From Actinopolyspora halophila DSM 43834 (GTDB taxonomy: Bacteria > Actinomycetota > Actinomycetes > Mycobacteriales > Pseudonocardiaceae), in assembly GCF_000371785.1 (NCBI RefSeq), contig NZ_AQUI01000002.1, forward strand, positions 3,637,276 to 3,701,275: a stretch of DNA of 64,000 nt. The letters run 5' to 3'. Shown in pieces: positions 18,808-26,549 of the stretch (position 1 is its first letter; every line of letters begins with the position of its first letter). The notes below the pieces were generated by a model. It searched no databases and was not told the DNA's origin. It was given only the letters and a program-made list of their open reading frames with translations. The translations under genes were made by a program, and so were the position numbers.

Positions 18808-19199
18808 CGCCCTGCCTCCCCCGTGGTGGCACTCGCGGTATCGGTGCCGAAGTTCGGGCACAACGCCACCGCGTTACCGGTCGCGTCCAACAACGTCTCG
18901 GCCGTTGCCAGCAGATCCAGCAACTCCGGGCGGGCCAAGGAGTAGAACATCTGCCGCCCCTGCGCCCGGCCGACCACCAGGCCGCAGTCACGCAGACAGG
19001 CCACATGCGCCGAGACCGTCGACTGGGCCAACCCCAACTCGCTGATCAGATCCGCGACCCGCGCTTCCCCGGCCGCCAGATGCTGCACGATCGCCAACCG
19101 GGTGGCATCCGAGAGGCTGTGGAACAACGCCACCGCCGGATCCAGACCCGCACCGGCCGGACTCGACGCCCGGCACTCCTGCATGCTATTCATCGTCAT
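18804..19199 (-). CDS. CmtR-like ArsR-family metal sensor
   Basis: About 131 aa. Winged helix with LGLAQSTVSAHVACLRDCGLV: the C-x-x-x-C pair in the recognition-helix region plus a C-terminal Cys (AVALCPNFG) match the Cys set used by mycobacterial CmtR for Cd/Pb. Start taken at ATG 19199 (MTMNSM); the frame extends to 19283 without a better site. Coupled to the ATPase (ATGA). Only ~37 bp separate it from the divergent methyltransferase start, so both probably share its operator. Confidence 0.85.
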   Translation of the reverse strand: MTMNSMQECRASSPAGAGLDPAVALFHSLSDATRLAIVQHLAAGEARVADLISELGLAQSTVSAHVACLRDCGLVVGRAQGRQMFYSLARPELLDLLATAETLLDATGNAVALCPNFGTDTASATTGEAGR

Positions 19200-19236
19200 A
19201 TCTCGATAATAAACGGTACTCGTCGATGAATCGAGG

Positions 19237-19881
19237 GTGACGACGACCATGCTGATGAATCGCATCGAGACCGCGCTGGTCACCTCCCCACCGCGACGGT
19301 GGCTGCAGCGCTACGAGACCCACCTGCTCATCGAGCTCGGCGGGCGCGTGCCCGGCGGCCGGGTGGCCGAAATAGGCTGCGGCCCCGGCTACGGCACCCG
19401 GCTCATCCTTGAGCGCTTCGGCGCCGCCCGCGTCGACGCCGTCGACCTCGACCCAGCGATGCTCACCCGCGCCCGCACGCGGCTGGCCCGCCACACCGGG
19501 CGAGTCCAGCTCGCCCAGGGCAGCGCCATCGACCTGCGCACCGCCTTCGCGTCCTTCGGCGGCGGCGACAACGCCAGCTATGACGCGGTGGTCGACTTCG
19601 CCATCCTCCACCACATCCCGAACTGGCGAGACGCCCTGGCCGAGACGGCGCGGGTCCTCCAACCCGGCGGGCGGTTCTATTTCGACGAGGTCACCGCCAC
19701 CGCCCTGGCTCGCCCCTCCTATCGGCTGCTGTTCGACCACCCCGCCGACGACCGATTCACCGCCGGCGAGTTCCTCGCCGAACTGCCCCGCCACGGCCTG
19801 AACATCGGCGAGCGGTGGCGCACCCGCATCGGCGGCGATTACCTCCTCGGCGTCGCCCGCCGCGCCGGCGACTCGAGGTGA
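19237..19881 (+). CDS. Class I SAM-dependent methyltransferase
   Basis: About 214 aa. Motif I VAEIGCGPGYGTRLILERF, motif II VDAVDLDPAML, then VVDFAILHHIPNWRDAL and RVLQPGGRFYFDE. Resembles the UbiE/COQ5-type fold. Divergent from the CmtR-like regulator, whose start lies 37 bp away; probably metal-inducible. Substrate unknown. Start could be GTG 19237 or one of the ATGs just downstream. Confidence 0.75.
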   Translation: MTTTMLMNRIETALVTSPPRRWLQRYETHLLIELGGRVPGGRVAEIGCGPGYGTRLILERFGAARVDAVDLDPAMLTRARTRLARHTGRVQLAQGSAIDLRTAFASFGGGDNASYDAVVDFAILHHIPNWRDALAETARVLQPGGRFYFDEVTATALARPSYRLLFDHPADDRFTAGEFLAELPRHGLNIGERWRTRIGGDYLLGVARRAGDSR

Positions 19882-19998
19882 GCCCCACGGCCATGGTCGC
19901 GCTTGTCCTGCATGTCGCGTTCGCCGTCCTCACAGGCACGAAGACACAGCTCCAACGACGACACGGCCACCGGGCAGCTGTGGGACATATCCGGCGCG

Positions 19999-20775
19999 CT
20001 ACTCGTCGTCCTCGTCCGGGCCTGACGGGTCGCGCAATGGCCGCAGTCCACCGGTCAGCTCCGGGGTCAGGAACGAGTAGCGGCCCAACATGTTGATGTG
20101 GTGGCGCACGAACGGCGAGAGGCGGGCGGCGTCTTCGTCGCGGACCTCGTAGCCCTCGGCGCGCAGTTGGCTGAGCGCGGCGTCGAGGTAGCGGGTGTTG
20201 AACAGCACGATCGCGTTGAGCACCAGCCCGAGGGCGCCGAGTTGGTCTTCCATACCTTCGTAGTAGCGCTGGCGTAGTTCGCCGCGTTGGCCGTGGAAGA
20301 CCTTGCGGGCCAGGTCGTGGCGGCCTTCTTGCAGGTTGGCTTGGGATTTGATCTCGCGGCGGTAGGTGGGTTCATCGGCCAGGCGCAGCACGTGCAGCGT
20401 CTTGGGTAGGCGCCCGTAGTGGGCGATGGCCTCGCCCAGCGGGGTGGGGCGTCCGCCGCGGGAGACCATGCGGATCACGTCGTAGGCGCGCACCGCGCCG
20501 GTGTGGATGGAGGCGATCACGCGCAGGATGTCGTCCCAGTGCCGCCGGATCTTGCTCAGGTCGATGCGGCCGCGGGCGGCGTGGTTGAACGGGCCGTAGT
20601 CGGCGCGGGTGTCGATGCGCCAGAGCTTCTGGTCGGGGATGTCGGCCAGCTGGGGCGCGTAGGTCCAGCCGGCCAGGGTCAGCAGGCCGAAGACGATGTC
20701 GGAATAGGGGTTGCCGTAGTACTCGCCGAAAATTGGGCGGATATGAGGTAGCTGGGCTGGTGATCGAGCAGAGTG
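19999..20775 (-). pseudogene. Tn3-family transposase, C-terminal ~255 codons
   Basis: Well-preserved family sequence: FGEYYGNPYSD, LWRIDTRADYGPF, IRRHWDDILRVIASIHTG, EDQLGALGLVLNAIVLFNTRY, DEDAARLSPFVRHHINMLGRYSF. The N-terminal two thirds, including most catalytic residues, is absent; the frame opens at a TGA near 20778. A resolvase tail in the same orientation abuts it at 20807, indicating an internal deletion that fused the two ends of an old Tn3 element. Confidence 0.85.
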
Positions 20776-20806
20776 TCACTTCGCCCGGGACGCCTGGCCG
20801 CGCTGG

Positions 20807-20926
20807 AGTGCGGTAGACGGTCGGCCGGGATATGGAGAACAGTTCGGTGAGGTCGGTGATCGTGTATTCGCCGGGGTCGTGTATGCGCCGCAGTTCGGCT
20901 TGCTGTTTCGGCGGGAGTTTCCCCAT
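20807..20926 (-). pseudogene. Serine resolvase C-terminal HTH remnant
   Basis: Reads MGKLPPKQQAELRRIHDP then YTITDLTELFSISRPTVYRT, the DNA-binding tail of a Tn3 resolvase, similar to the one in the 6384-8279 element. No catalytic domain. Sits directly upstream of the transposase fragment. Confidence 0.7.
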
Positions 20927-20965
20927 CCGAGCACAGGCAACCGTGTCGACTTGATGTGGCTCACC

Positions 20966-21957
20966 TTATGGGGTTCGCGCAGGCAGTTCCGGTCTGATGC
21001 ATCCCAGTTGGGTGAGTACGGAATCGAGGCGTGCTGCCCGGTTGGTGAGGTCGTCGATGGCGATGGGTTCGGCCAGCTCCGGTGCGATGTCGGCGACGGC
21101 TTTCTGGCTGGCCGGGATGAGGTGCACGGTGCCGTCGTCGTCGATGCTGTCGATACCGTCGCCGGCGGCCATGCGTTCGTTGACGGCGATCGCCTCAGCC
21201 TCGGAGACACCGGGGGGGGGGCAGGTCCAGGGCGATAGATCCGTCGCTGATGCTGACTGGGTAGCCGCCGGGCAGGCCTGCCGGTGCGGCGGTGGAATGG
21301 CGCAGCGGACGCGCGCCGGGCAGGAGTGCTTCCAGGACGGGGATGGCCGCGGCTGCGGTGACGGCGTTGTAGCGCGGTCCGGGTGCCAGCGCGGGTGCCC
21401 GGTAGGCCAGTGTGTCGTCCCGCTGCCCGTCCTCACCGAGGTAGACCCAGCAGCGTTGCTCCGGGTCGGCGGGTGGGCGGGCTTGCATGACGTCGAAGAC
21501 CTGGGCGTGGTGGCCGAGCACGCGGATCAGCGGCATGGTCCGGTCCGGGTGTGTGGCGCGCAGCGCGGCGCGCGCCCGCAGTTGTATCTTGGCGGCGTTG
21601 CCCAGGCCGACGGTGGGGGCCAGGCCGAGGCGGGCCAGGACCGGGCCGGTCACATCCGGAAACGACAGGTTGGCCACCGGCCCGGTGTAGCCGGCCTGGC
21701 GGGCGGCCCGCATGACCGACAGGATCAGCGGGAGTTGATACGGCAGCCGCAGGCCGAGGCCGGCGGCGACGATGGCGTGGGCCGCCGGATCGGTGCGGCC
21801 GGACATCGCCCAGGGGCTTTGCAGCGAGGCGCAGTGCACGACCAGGTCGGGCCGAGCGGCCCGCCAGCAGCAGGTGCCGCACCCGGCCCCCGGCGGCCAG
21901 TCCGTCGGCGACCCGCTCGCCGATGTCACCTACACCGATGATCAACACCGTGCTCAA
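20966..21957 (-). pseudogene. Rossmann-fold NAD(P)-binding protein, two frameshifts
   Basis: N terminus STVLIIGVGDIGERVADGL is a G-x-G-x-x-G dinucleotide fold. After a break near 21880 the frame continues PDLVVHCASLQSPWAMSG ... GYTGPVANLSFPDVT ... KIQLRARAALRA, and after a G10 run at 21212-21221 it resumes as GVSEAEAIAVNERMAAGDG to the end. Resembles opine/saccharopine-dehydrogenase-like proteins; not assigned further. It starts at TTG 21957, overlapping the stop of the upstream PLP enzyme, so the two formed an operon. Confidence 0.6.
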
Positions 21958-22563
21958 TGGCTTACCTCCGTGACGGTCAGGACGTCGCCGAACAGGGAGG
22001 TTGCGACGTTTGCCCCGGTAACAGCGGTCGCCAGCACCTCACCCGGCACGTCGTGCGTGGCGATGGCGGCGAGACCAGCCGCGCCTGCGGGTTCCGGCAA
22101 CACCCCGAGGGTGGCCAGCGCGGTGCGCATCGCTGCAAGGATGTCCGCATCATCCACGACCACCATGTCGTCGACCAGCAGGCGCATGCGGGCCACCGAT
22201 TCTGAGATGGGTGAACTGATCGCGATGCCTTCCGCGAAGGTGTCCGCGCGTTCAGTCGGCAGCACTCGGCCTGCTCGCCAGCTCTCGGCCATGCTCGCCG
22301 TGCCCTTCGCGCACACCCCGACGATGCGGGTATCCGGCGCATGTTCCTTGATCCACCGGGCGACACCGGTGATCAGCGCGCCGTCACCGACCGGCAGCAC
22401 CACCGTGTCGATCTCGCCGGCCGCAAGGAGCTCGACGCCGATGGTGCCCGCACCCTCCGAGATACGTGGATGCTGGCCGTCCTCGACGAAGACGGTGTTC
22501 TCGTGCATGTCGGCGTACTCACGAGCGGCTTGTTCGGCTTGGCCGTCGCTGATCTCATGCACG
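21954..22563 (-). pseudogene. PLP-dependent enzyme (threonine dehydratase/cysteine synthase fold), 5' part missing
   Basis: Reads HEISDGQAEQAAREYADMHE ... GAGTIGVELLAAG ... VVLPVGDGALITGVARWIKE, the C-terminal half of a fold type II PLP enzyme, with the glycine-rich phosphate loop region. The N terminus with the Schiff-base lysine is absent: upstream DNA is CRISPR repeats from 22570 on. Non-functional as read. Partner of the NAD-binding gene downstream. Confidence 0.7.
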
Positions 22564-22569
22564 CGCACG

Positions 22570-22768
22570 GGTTTCCCCGCGCGAGCGGGGGTGAGCCCAC
22601 CATCAGCAGCCCAGAGACGATCTGTCCAAGGGTTTCCCCGCGCGAGCGGGGGTGAGCCGAGCCGGGCTGCGGCCACAGTGCTGTCCGGGTCGGTTTCCTC
22701 GCGAGAGCGGGGTGAGCCGCGCGATCAAGCATGTCGACCATGACCCGCATCGGTTTCCCCGCGCAGGC
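22570..22768 (+). CRISPR. Short orphan type I-E-like CRISPR array, decayed at one end
   Basis: Repeats of 28 bp starting GGTTTCCCCGCGCGAGCGGG and ending GTGAGCC at 22570-22597 and 22631-22658 (identical); a 27-bp degenerate copy at 22692-22718; a partial copy from 22752. Three spacers of 33 bp each (22598-22630, 22659-22691, 22719-22751). Repeat sequence and spacing match actinobacterial type I-E. No cas gene or clear leader is in the window; the left end abuts a truncated PLP-enzyme gene. Repeat decay at the right end suggests the trailer side. Confidence 0.9.
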
Positions 22769-22855
22769 GATCTCGCCTTGTCCAGCGAACTGTCGTACTG
22801 GCTGCGGGAATGGCGCAGTCACACCGCGACGAGCGCCCGCGAGCAAGGACACGAC

Positions 22856-23761
22856 ATGGACGACGACACCACCGACGAGGGCCAGTTCGCCGAGCTGGCC
22901 GAGAACCTCGACCGCGTCCGCCTGGCTGCCGCCGCGGCGGTGGGCACCACGTTCGCCTCGCACCCGCTGACCGGCTACGGCGGACGCTCCGCAGTGTATC
23001 TGGCCGAGCAGGCGGTGCTGAAGGTCTACACCCACCGGTGTCAGGAACGCTGCCACCGCGAGGCTGCCGGGCTGCGCGCGGCCGCGCACGCGACAGACCT
23101 GCGCGTGCCCGAGGTGCTCGCCCACGACGAACGGGCCGGCCGTCTGTCCTGGCTGGCCGCCACTCGAGTGAGCGGCACCCAACCCTCACAGCACGAGCCC
23201 AGCACCACGGCGATCCTCGGTCAGGTCGCCGCCCGGCTGCACAGCCTGCCGGACGAGCTCCTGGCAGAAATGCCCGAGCACCACCGACGGCTGCGCGAGC
23301 TGCCCGAGGGCACCAGCCCCACCCACCAGGCCGCACGAGGACTCGACGCCGCGCTGGCCGAGGCCGCGGCCGAATCCGAGCAGCACTGCGTGCGCGGATT
23401 CGTGCACGGGGACTGCTCCAGCCGCAACATCCTGCTGGCCGACGACCAAGCACCCGGGGTGATCGACGTCGAGGGCTCCGGGATCGGCTGCTGCTACGAC
23501 GACCTCGCAGCTTTGGTGCTGCACGAGAGCCTGCTCGGCACGCACGACCGGCGTGTGTTGCTGGCGGCCTACGACGCCGAACGCCGCCGATGGAACTCCA
23601 CCACCGACCCGGTCAGCGGTGATCACCTCGCCTATCACCTGGCCCTGCGCGCCCAGTGGATCCTGCAATGGGCGATCGAGCTGGACCCCGAGCTGGCCGA
23701 GCAGGTCACCGCCCTGGCCCCGCGGCTGCTGGCGAGCCTGCACGGCGGGGAGGTGCTGTGA
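22856..23761 (+). CDS. Aminoglycoside phosphotransferase-fold kinase
   Basis: About 301 aa. ATP-site lysine region LAEQAVLKVYTHR, catalytic HGD in FVHGDCSSRNILLAD, metal-binding D-V-E in GVIDVEGSGIG. Family (APH/ChoK) phosphorylates hydroxyls on small molecules; the substrate cannot be read here. ATG 22856 follows AAGGAC; the longer frame runs back into CRISPR DNA and is not believable. Next gene starts 2 bp after its stop. Confidence 0.75.
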   Translation: MDDDTTDEGQFAELAENLDRVRLAAAAAVGTTFASHPLTGYGGRSAVYLAEQAVLKVYTHRCQERCHREAAGLRAAAHATDLRVPEVLAHDERAGRLSWLAATRVSGTQPSQHEPSTTAILGQVAARLHSLPDELLAEMPEHHRRLRELPEGTSPTHQAARGLDAALAEAAAESEQHCVRGFVHGDCSSRNILLADDQAPGVIDVEGSGIGCCYDDLAALVLHESLLGTHDRRVLLAAYDAERRRWNSTTDPVSGDHLAYHLALRAQWILQWAIELDPELAEQVTALAPRLLASLHGGEVL

Positions 23762-23762
23762 C

Positions 23763-24504
23763 GTGCTGATCCTCGACGGGATGCCCGGGGCAGGCAAAAC
23801 CACGCTCCTCGGAACACTGCTCACCCAGTGGCAGGCCGTGGTCTTTCCCGAAGCCCGCCCACCGGCCGAGGGCGATGACGAGACCGTGCTGCGGCACCTG
23901 CTGGACGAGGATCACGCGCGCACCACCGAGGCCGCCCGGCTGCACGCGCACGATTCGGAGCGGGTGATCGCCTCCGACCGGTGCTACCTCGGAGTGCTGG
24001 CCTACCGCTACGCCCTGGCCCGGCTGGACGGCCAGTGGCGCGATTTCGACCGCGCCCTGGCCCGCAGCCGCGAGCTCGCCCTCGACCAGCGCCACCACGA
24101 CGACACCGTGCTGATCCTGCACCTGGAACCCGACGAGTCACGACACCGCCGCCGCGACCGCCCCTGGCACGACCAGACCTTCCTAGAGGCCTACGGCGAC
24201 TTCTTCCACGAGCTCCCCCGATGGGTCAACCCCGGGCCCGGCTGGCAGCACCACCAGGGCACCGACACCGACCTGGAGGACATCCTGCACACACTGCTGC
24301 CCGCACCCACGGCCCCGCTGGCCGCCTCCAACGCCGACCTGGTCTGCGGCGGCGACTGTGGACACCCGCGTTCGGCAACCGTGGCCGGCCCGCACGGCAC
24401 CACGCAGTTGGTCAGCCGCGCTCTGCACCACCAGCTGCCCGACGGGTCAATGCACTGCCTCACCCGCGCCACCGAGATCACCAAGCACACAGGAGACACC
24501 ACCG
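23763..24504 (+). CDS. P-loop nucleoside/thymidylate-kinase-like protein, 3' end undefined
   Basis: VLILDGMPGAGKTTLLGTLL is a Walker A at the very N terminus, followed by a lid-like region RRRDRPWHDQTFLEAY and a His/Cys segment CGGDCGHPR ... QLPDGSMHCL. GTG 23763 lies 2 bp after the phosphotransferase stop. No stop codon occurs in this frame before 26549, so the frame runs through the next gene and joins the radical SAM reading frame. I end it at the next gene's start, but the real stop is unknown (lost stop, frameshift or sequence error). Confidence 0.5.
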
Positions 24505-25050
24505 ATGGTCGAGGCCGACTCCGAGGCCGCCGCGCACACCACGCGCACACTGCTGACGGCACTGGCCAGCAACCCTGCCCCACACGCGCCCCCAGCCTGG
24601 ACCGTTCCCGCGCGGGAGACCGCCGCCACGATCCGCGAGCACCTCACCCAGGCCGCCCACCACGGACACAGCAGCATCGCCTTCACCGAACTCCACCGCT
24701 GGCGCCGCGACCTCGACACCACGTTGGACCAGCTCGCCACCACCGACCTACTGCCCCTGCTCGGCGGCAGAGACAACGTCGTCGCGGTCACCCACTGCCT
24801 CACCCGACTACGCCTGACCCTGGCCGACCACCACGCCATCAACGACACCGGGTTACGCGTACTCGGAAAAACACTCCGAGCGAGCGGCGGATGTGGAACC
24901 GGTGTTTTCCCAAGGTCTGTGTACACGGGGGCGCTGAGGTATCAACGGGCTGGGGTGGTCCGTCGTTCCTTGTTCTGGTCAGCATTGACCACCGTCATTG
25001 CTCCAAACAGAACATCGTTCGGCAAACACATGGACGAACATGGTCAATAA
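24505..25050 (+). CDS. Conserved hypothetical, helical
   Basis: 181 aa; ATG 24505 has a strong AGGAGA eight bases upstream. The first ~130 residues look like real helical protein (ETAATIREHLTQAAHHGHSS, LDTTLDQLATTDLLPLLGG, LTLADHHAINDTGLRVLG). The tail after LRASGG is low-complexity and may be read from intergenic DNA after a frameshift. Function unknown; belongs with the two kinases upstream rather than with the radical SAM operon. Confidence 0.5.
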   Translation: MVEADSEAAAHTTRTLLTALASNPAPHAPPAWTVPARETAATIREHLTQAAHHGHSSIAFTELHRWRRDLDTTLDQLATTDLLPLLGGRDNVVAVTHCLTRLRLTLADHHAINDTGLRVLGKTLRASGGCGTGVFPRSVYTGALRYQRAGVVRRSLFWSALTTVIAPNRTSFGKHMDEHGQ

Positions 25051-25062
25051 CGTTGACACAAC

Positions 25063-25105
25063 TCATCCGTGGAAGCATCATTATATTCGCTTACCGAGAT
25101 ATGTA
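25063..25105 (+). promoter_or_regulatory. Promoter/operator of the radical SAM operon
   Basis: AT-rich for this genome. TTGACA at 25063, then ATTCGCTTA-N4-GATAT at 25085-25102, 23 bp before the ATG at 25128. The same motif, in the same orientation relative to transcription, overlaps a TATAAT upstream of merA (31566-31586). TTGACA and TATATT (25082) are only 13 bp apart, so the actual -35/-10 pair is uncertain. Confidence 0.55.
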
Positions 25106-25127
25106 TATGTGTCCACGGGGAGCTTCG

Positions 25128-26549
25128 ATGCAGGTTGTTTTACTCTCGACGTACGAGATTGGTCGTCAACCATTCGGGTTAGCCTCCCCGGCGGCGTGGT
25201 TGCGGCGTTCCGGTCATTCGGTGCACTGTGTGGATCTTTCGACGCAGAAACTTGAGGGGAACACGGTTCGTGAGGCGGACCTTATCGCTTGCTACGCACC
25301 GATGCACACCGCCACGAGGTTGGCGAACACGGTGATCCAGAACCTTGTCTCCCTCAATCCCGAAGCGCACCTGTGCTTCTACGGCTTGTACGCGCCGATG
25401 AACGAAGACTACCTGCGATCGCTCGGTGTGCATACCATTCTGGGGGGCGAATTCGAGCAGGGATTGTGTGATCTCGCGGAGCGTCTGGCTCGTGATGATG
25501 CCGCTGGGCGCGATCCGACATCACAAACCGAACCCCGTGTGTCGCTGGAACGGCAAGAATTCGTCACACCCGACCGGGGCGCCCTTCCCGCCTTGGACCA
25601 CTACGCGCATTTCATCGACAGTGCTGGTCAAGCGCGCACTGTCGGTTACACCGAGGCTACGCGTGGTTGTAAGCACACCTGTCGGCATTGCCCCATCGTC
25701 CCTGTCTACGGTGGTCGTTTCCGGGTGGTGCAGCAACAGGTCGTGCTCGACGACATCGACAATCTGGTCCGAACGGGAGCCGAACACATCACGTTCGGCG
25801 ACCCTGATTTCCTCAACGCCCCCGGACACGCGCGCAAGCTCGTCGAAGCGTTGCATTCCCGCCACCCGGACATCACCTACGATGTGACGATCAAAGTGGA
25901 ACACCTGGTCAAGCACGCGCAATTGTTGCCCACGTTGGCCGAGACCAACTGTGCCCTGGTCACCTGTGCTGTGGAATCATTCGACGAACACGCCCTGGAA
26001 GTACTCGACAAGCAGCACTCCCCGCAGGATTTCGAATACGCACTGGAACAACTTCGTGCCGCTGGTATCGCACTGAATCCCACGTTCGTGGCTTTTATGC
26101 CGTATGTGTCCCTGGAGGGCTATCTCGACTTTCTTCGCACACTGCACCGACTCGATTTGGTCGGCAACGTGGCTCCTGTCCAGTATGCGATTCGCCTGTT
26201 GATCCCCAGGGGTTCGCTTCTGCTGGACCGGCCGGAGACGCAAGCGGTCATCGGCGAGTTCGACGAGGAGGCGTTGTGCTACCCGTGGACCCATCCCGAC
26301 CCGCGTATGGATCAACTGCACACCGACGTGTCCGACTACGTTGAACGGGTTCAGAACTCCGAAGTGAGTCGTGCGGAGATCTTCCGGAACGTGCTGACGC
26401 TGGCGCACCGGGCGGCCAGCCTTCCGGACCCCTCGGCAGCCGAGTTTCCCACCGACGAGCCGGCTCTGGCTCCCCACGTGGACGAGCCGTGGTACTGCTG
26501 CGCCGAGCCCACGACCAATCAACTGTTGCAGCTGGAGGTCGGTGTCTGA
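25128..26549 (+). CDS. CUAEP/CCAEP-tail radical SAM protein (Cys form)
   Basis: 473 aa. N-terminal ~150 residues look like a B12-binding-type fold (VLLSTYEIGRQPFGLASPAAWL). Radical SAM 4Fe-4S motif C-x3-C-x2-C in RGCKHTCRHCPIVP (~C181, C185, C188). C-terminal tail PWYCCAEPTTNQ (~457-461) is the CCAEP signature of a family whose other members carry selenocysteine (CUAEP). ATG 25128 follows GGGGAG. It overlaps the next start (TGATG). Place in an organometal/mercury context suggests C-metal or C-metalloid chemistry; reaction unknown. Confidence 0.88.
   Translation: MQVVLLSTYEIGRQPFGLASPAAWLRRSGHSVHCVDLSTQKLEGNTVREADLIACYAPMHTATRLANTVIQNLVSLNPEAHLCFYGLYAPMNEDYLRSLGVHTILGGEFEQGLCDLAERLARDDAAGRDPTSQTEPRVSLERQEFVTPDRGALPALDHYAHFIDSAGQARTVGYTEATRGCKHTCRHCPIVPVYGGRFRVVQQQVVLDDIDNLVRTGAEHITFGDPDFLNAPGHARKLVEALHSRHPDITYDVTIKVEHLVKHAQLLPTLAETNCALVTCAVESFDEHALEVLDKQHSPQDFEYALEQLRAAGIALNPTFVAFMPYVSLEGYLDFLRTLHRLDLVGNVAPVQYAIRLLIPRGSLLLDRPETQAVIGEFDEEALCYPWTHPDPRMDQLHTDVSDYVERVQNSEVSRAEIFRNVLTLAHRAASLPDPSAAEFPTDEPALAPHVDEPWYCCAEPTTNQLLQLEVGV

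Noticed and set aside
22570-22768. CRISPR repeats as part of the PLP enzyme coding sequence
   Set aside because: The reading frame runs through them, but repeat identity and regular 61-bp spacing show an array, and the translated repeats (PPLARGN) are not enzyme sequence.
25063-25087. Canonical TTGACA/TATATT promoter before the radical SAM gene
   Set aside because: The spacing is 13 bp, too short for a normal sigma-70 promoter; only the shared motif is used as evidence.
23553-26549. A 998-residue kinase-radical SAM fusion protein
   Set aside because: The stretch between 24505 and 25128 in this frame is Arg/Pro/His-rich shadow sequence; the radical SAM gene has its own promoter, ribosome site and a family-typical start at 25128.
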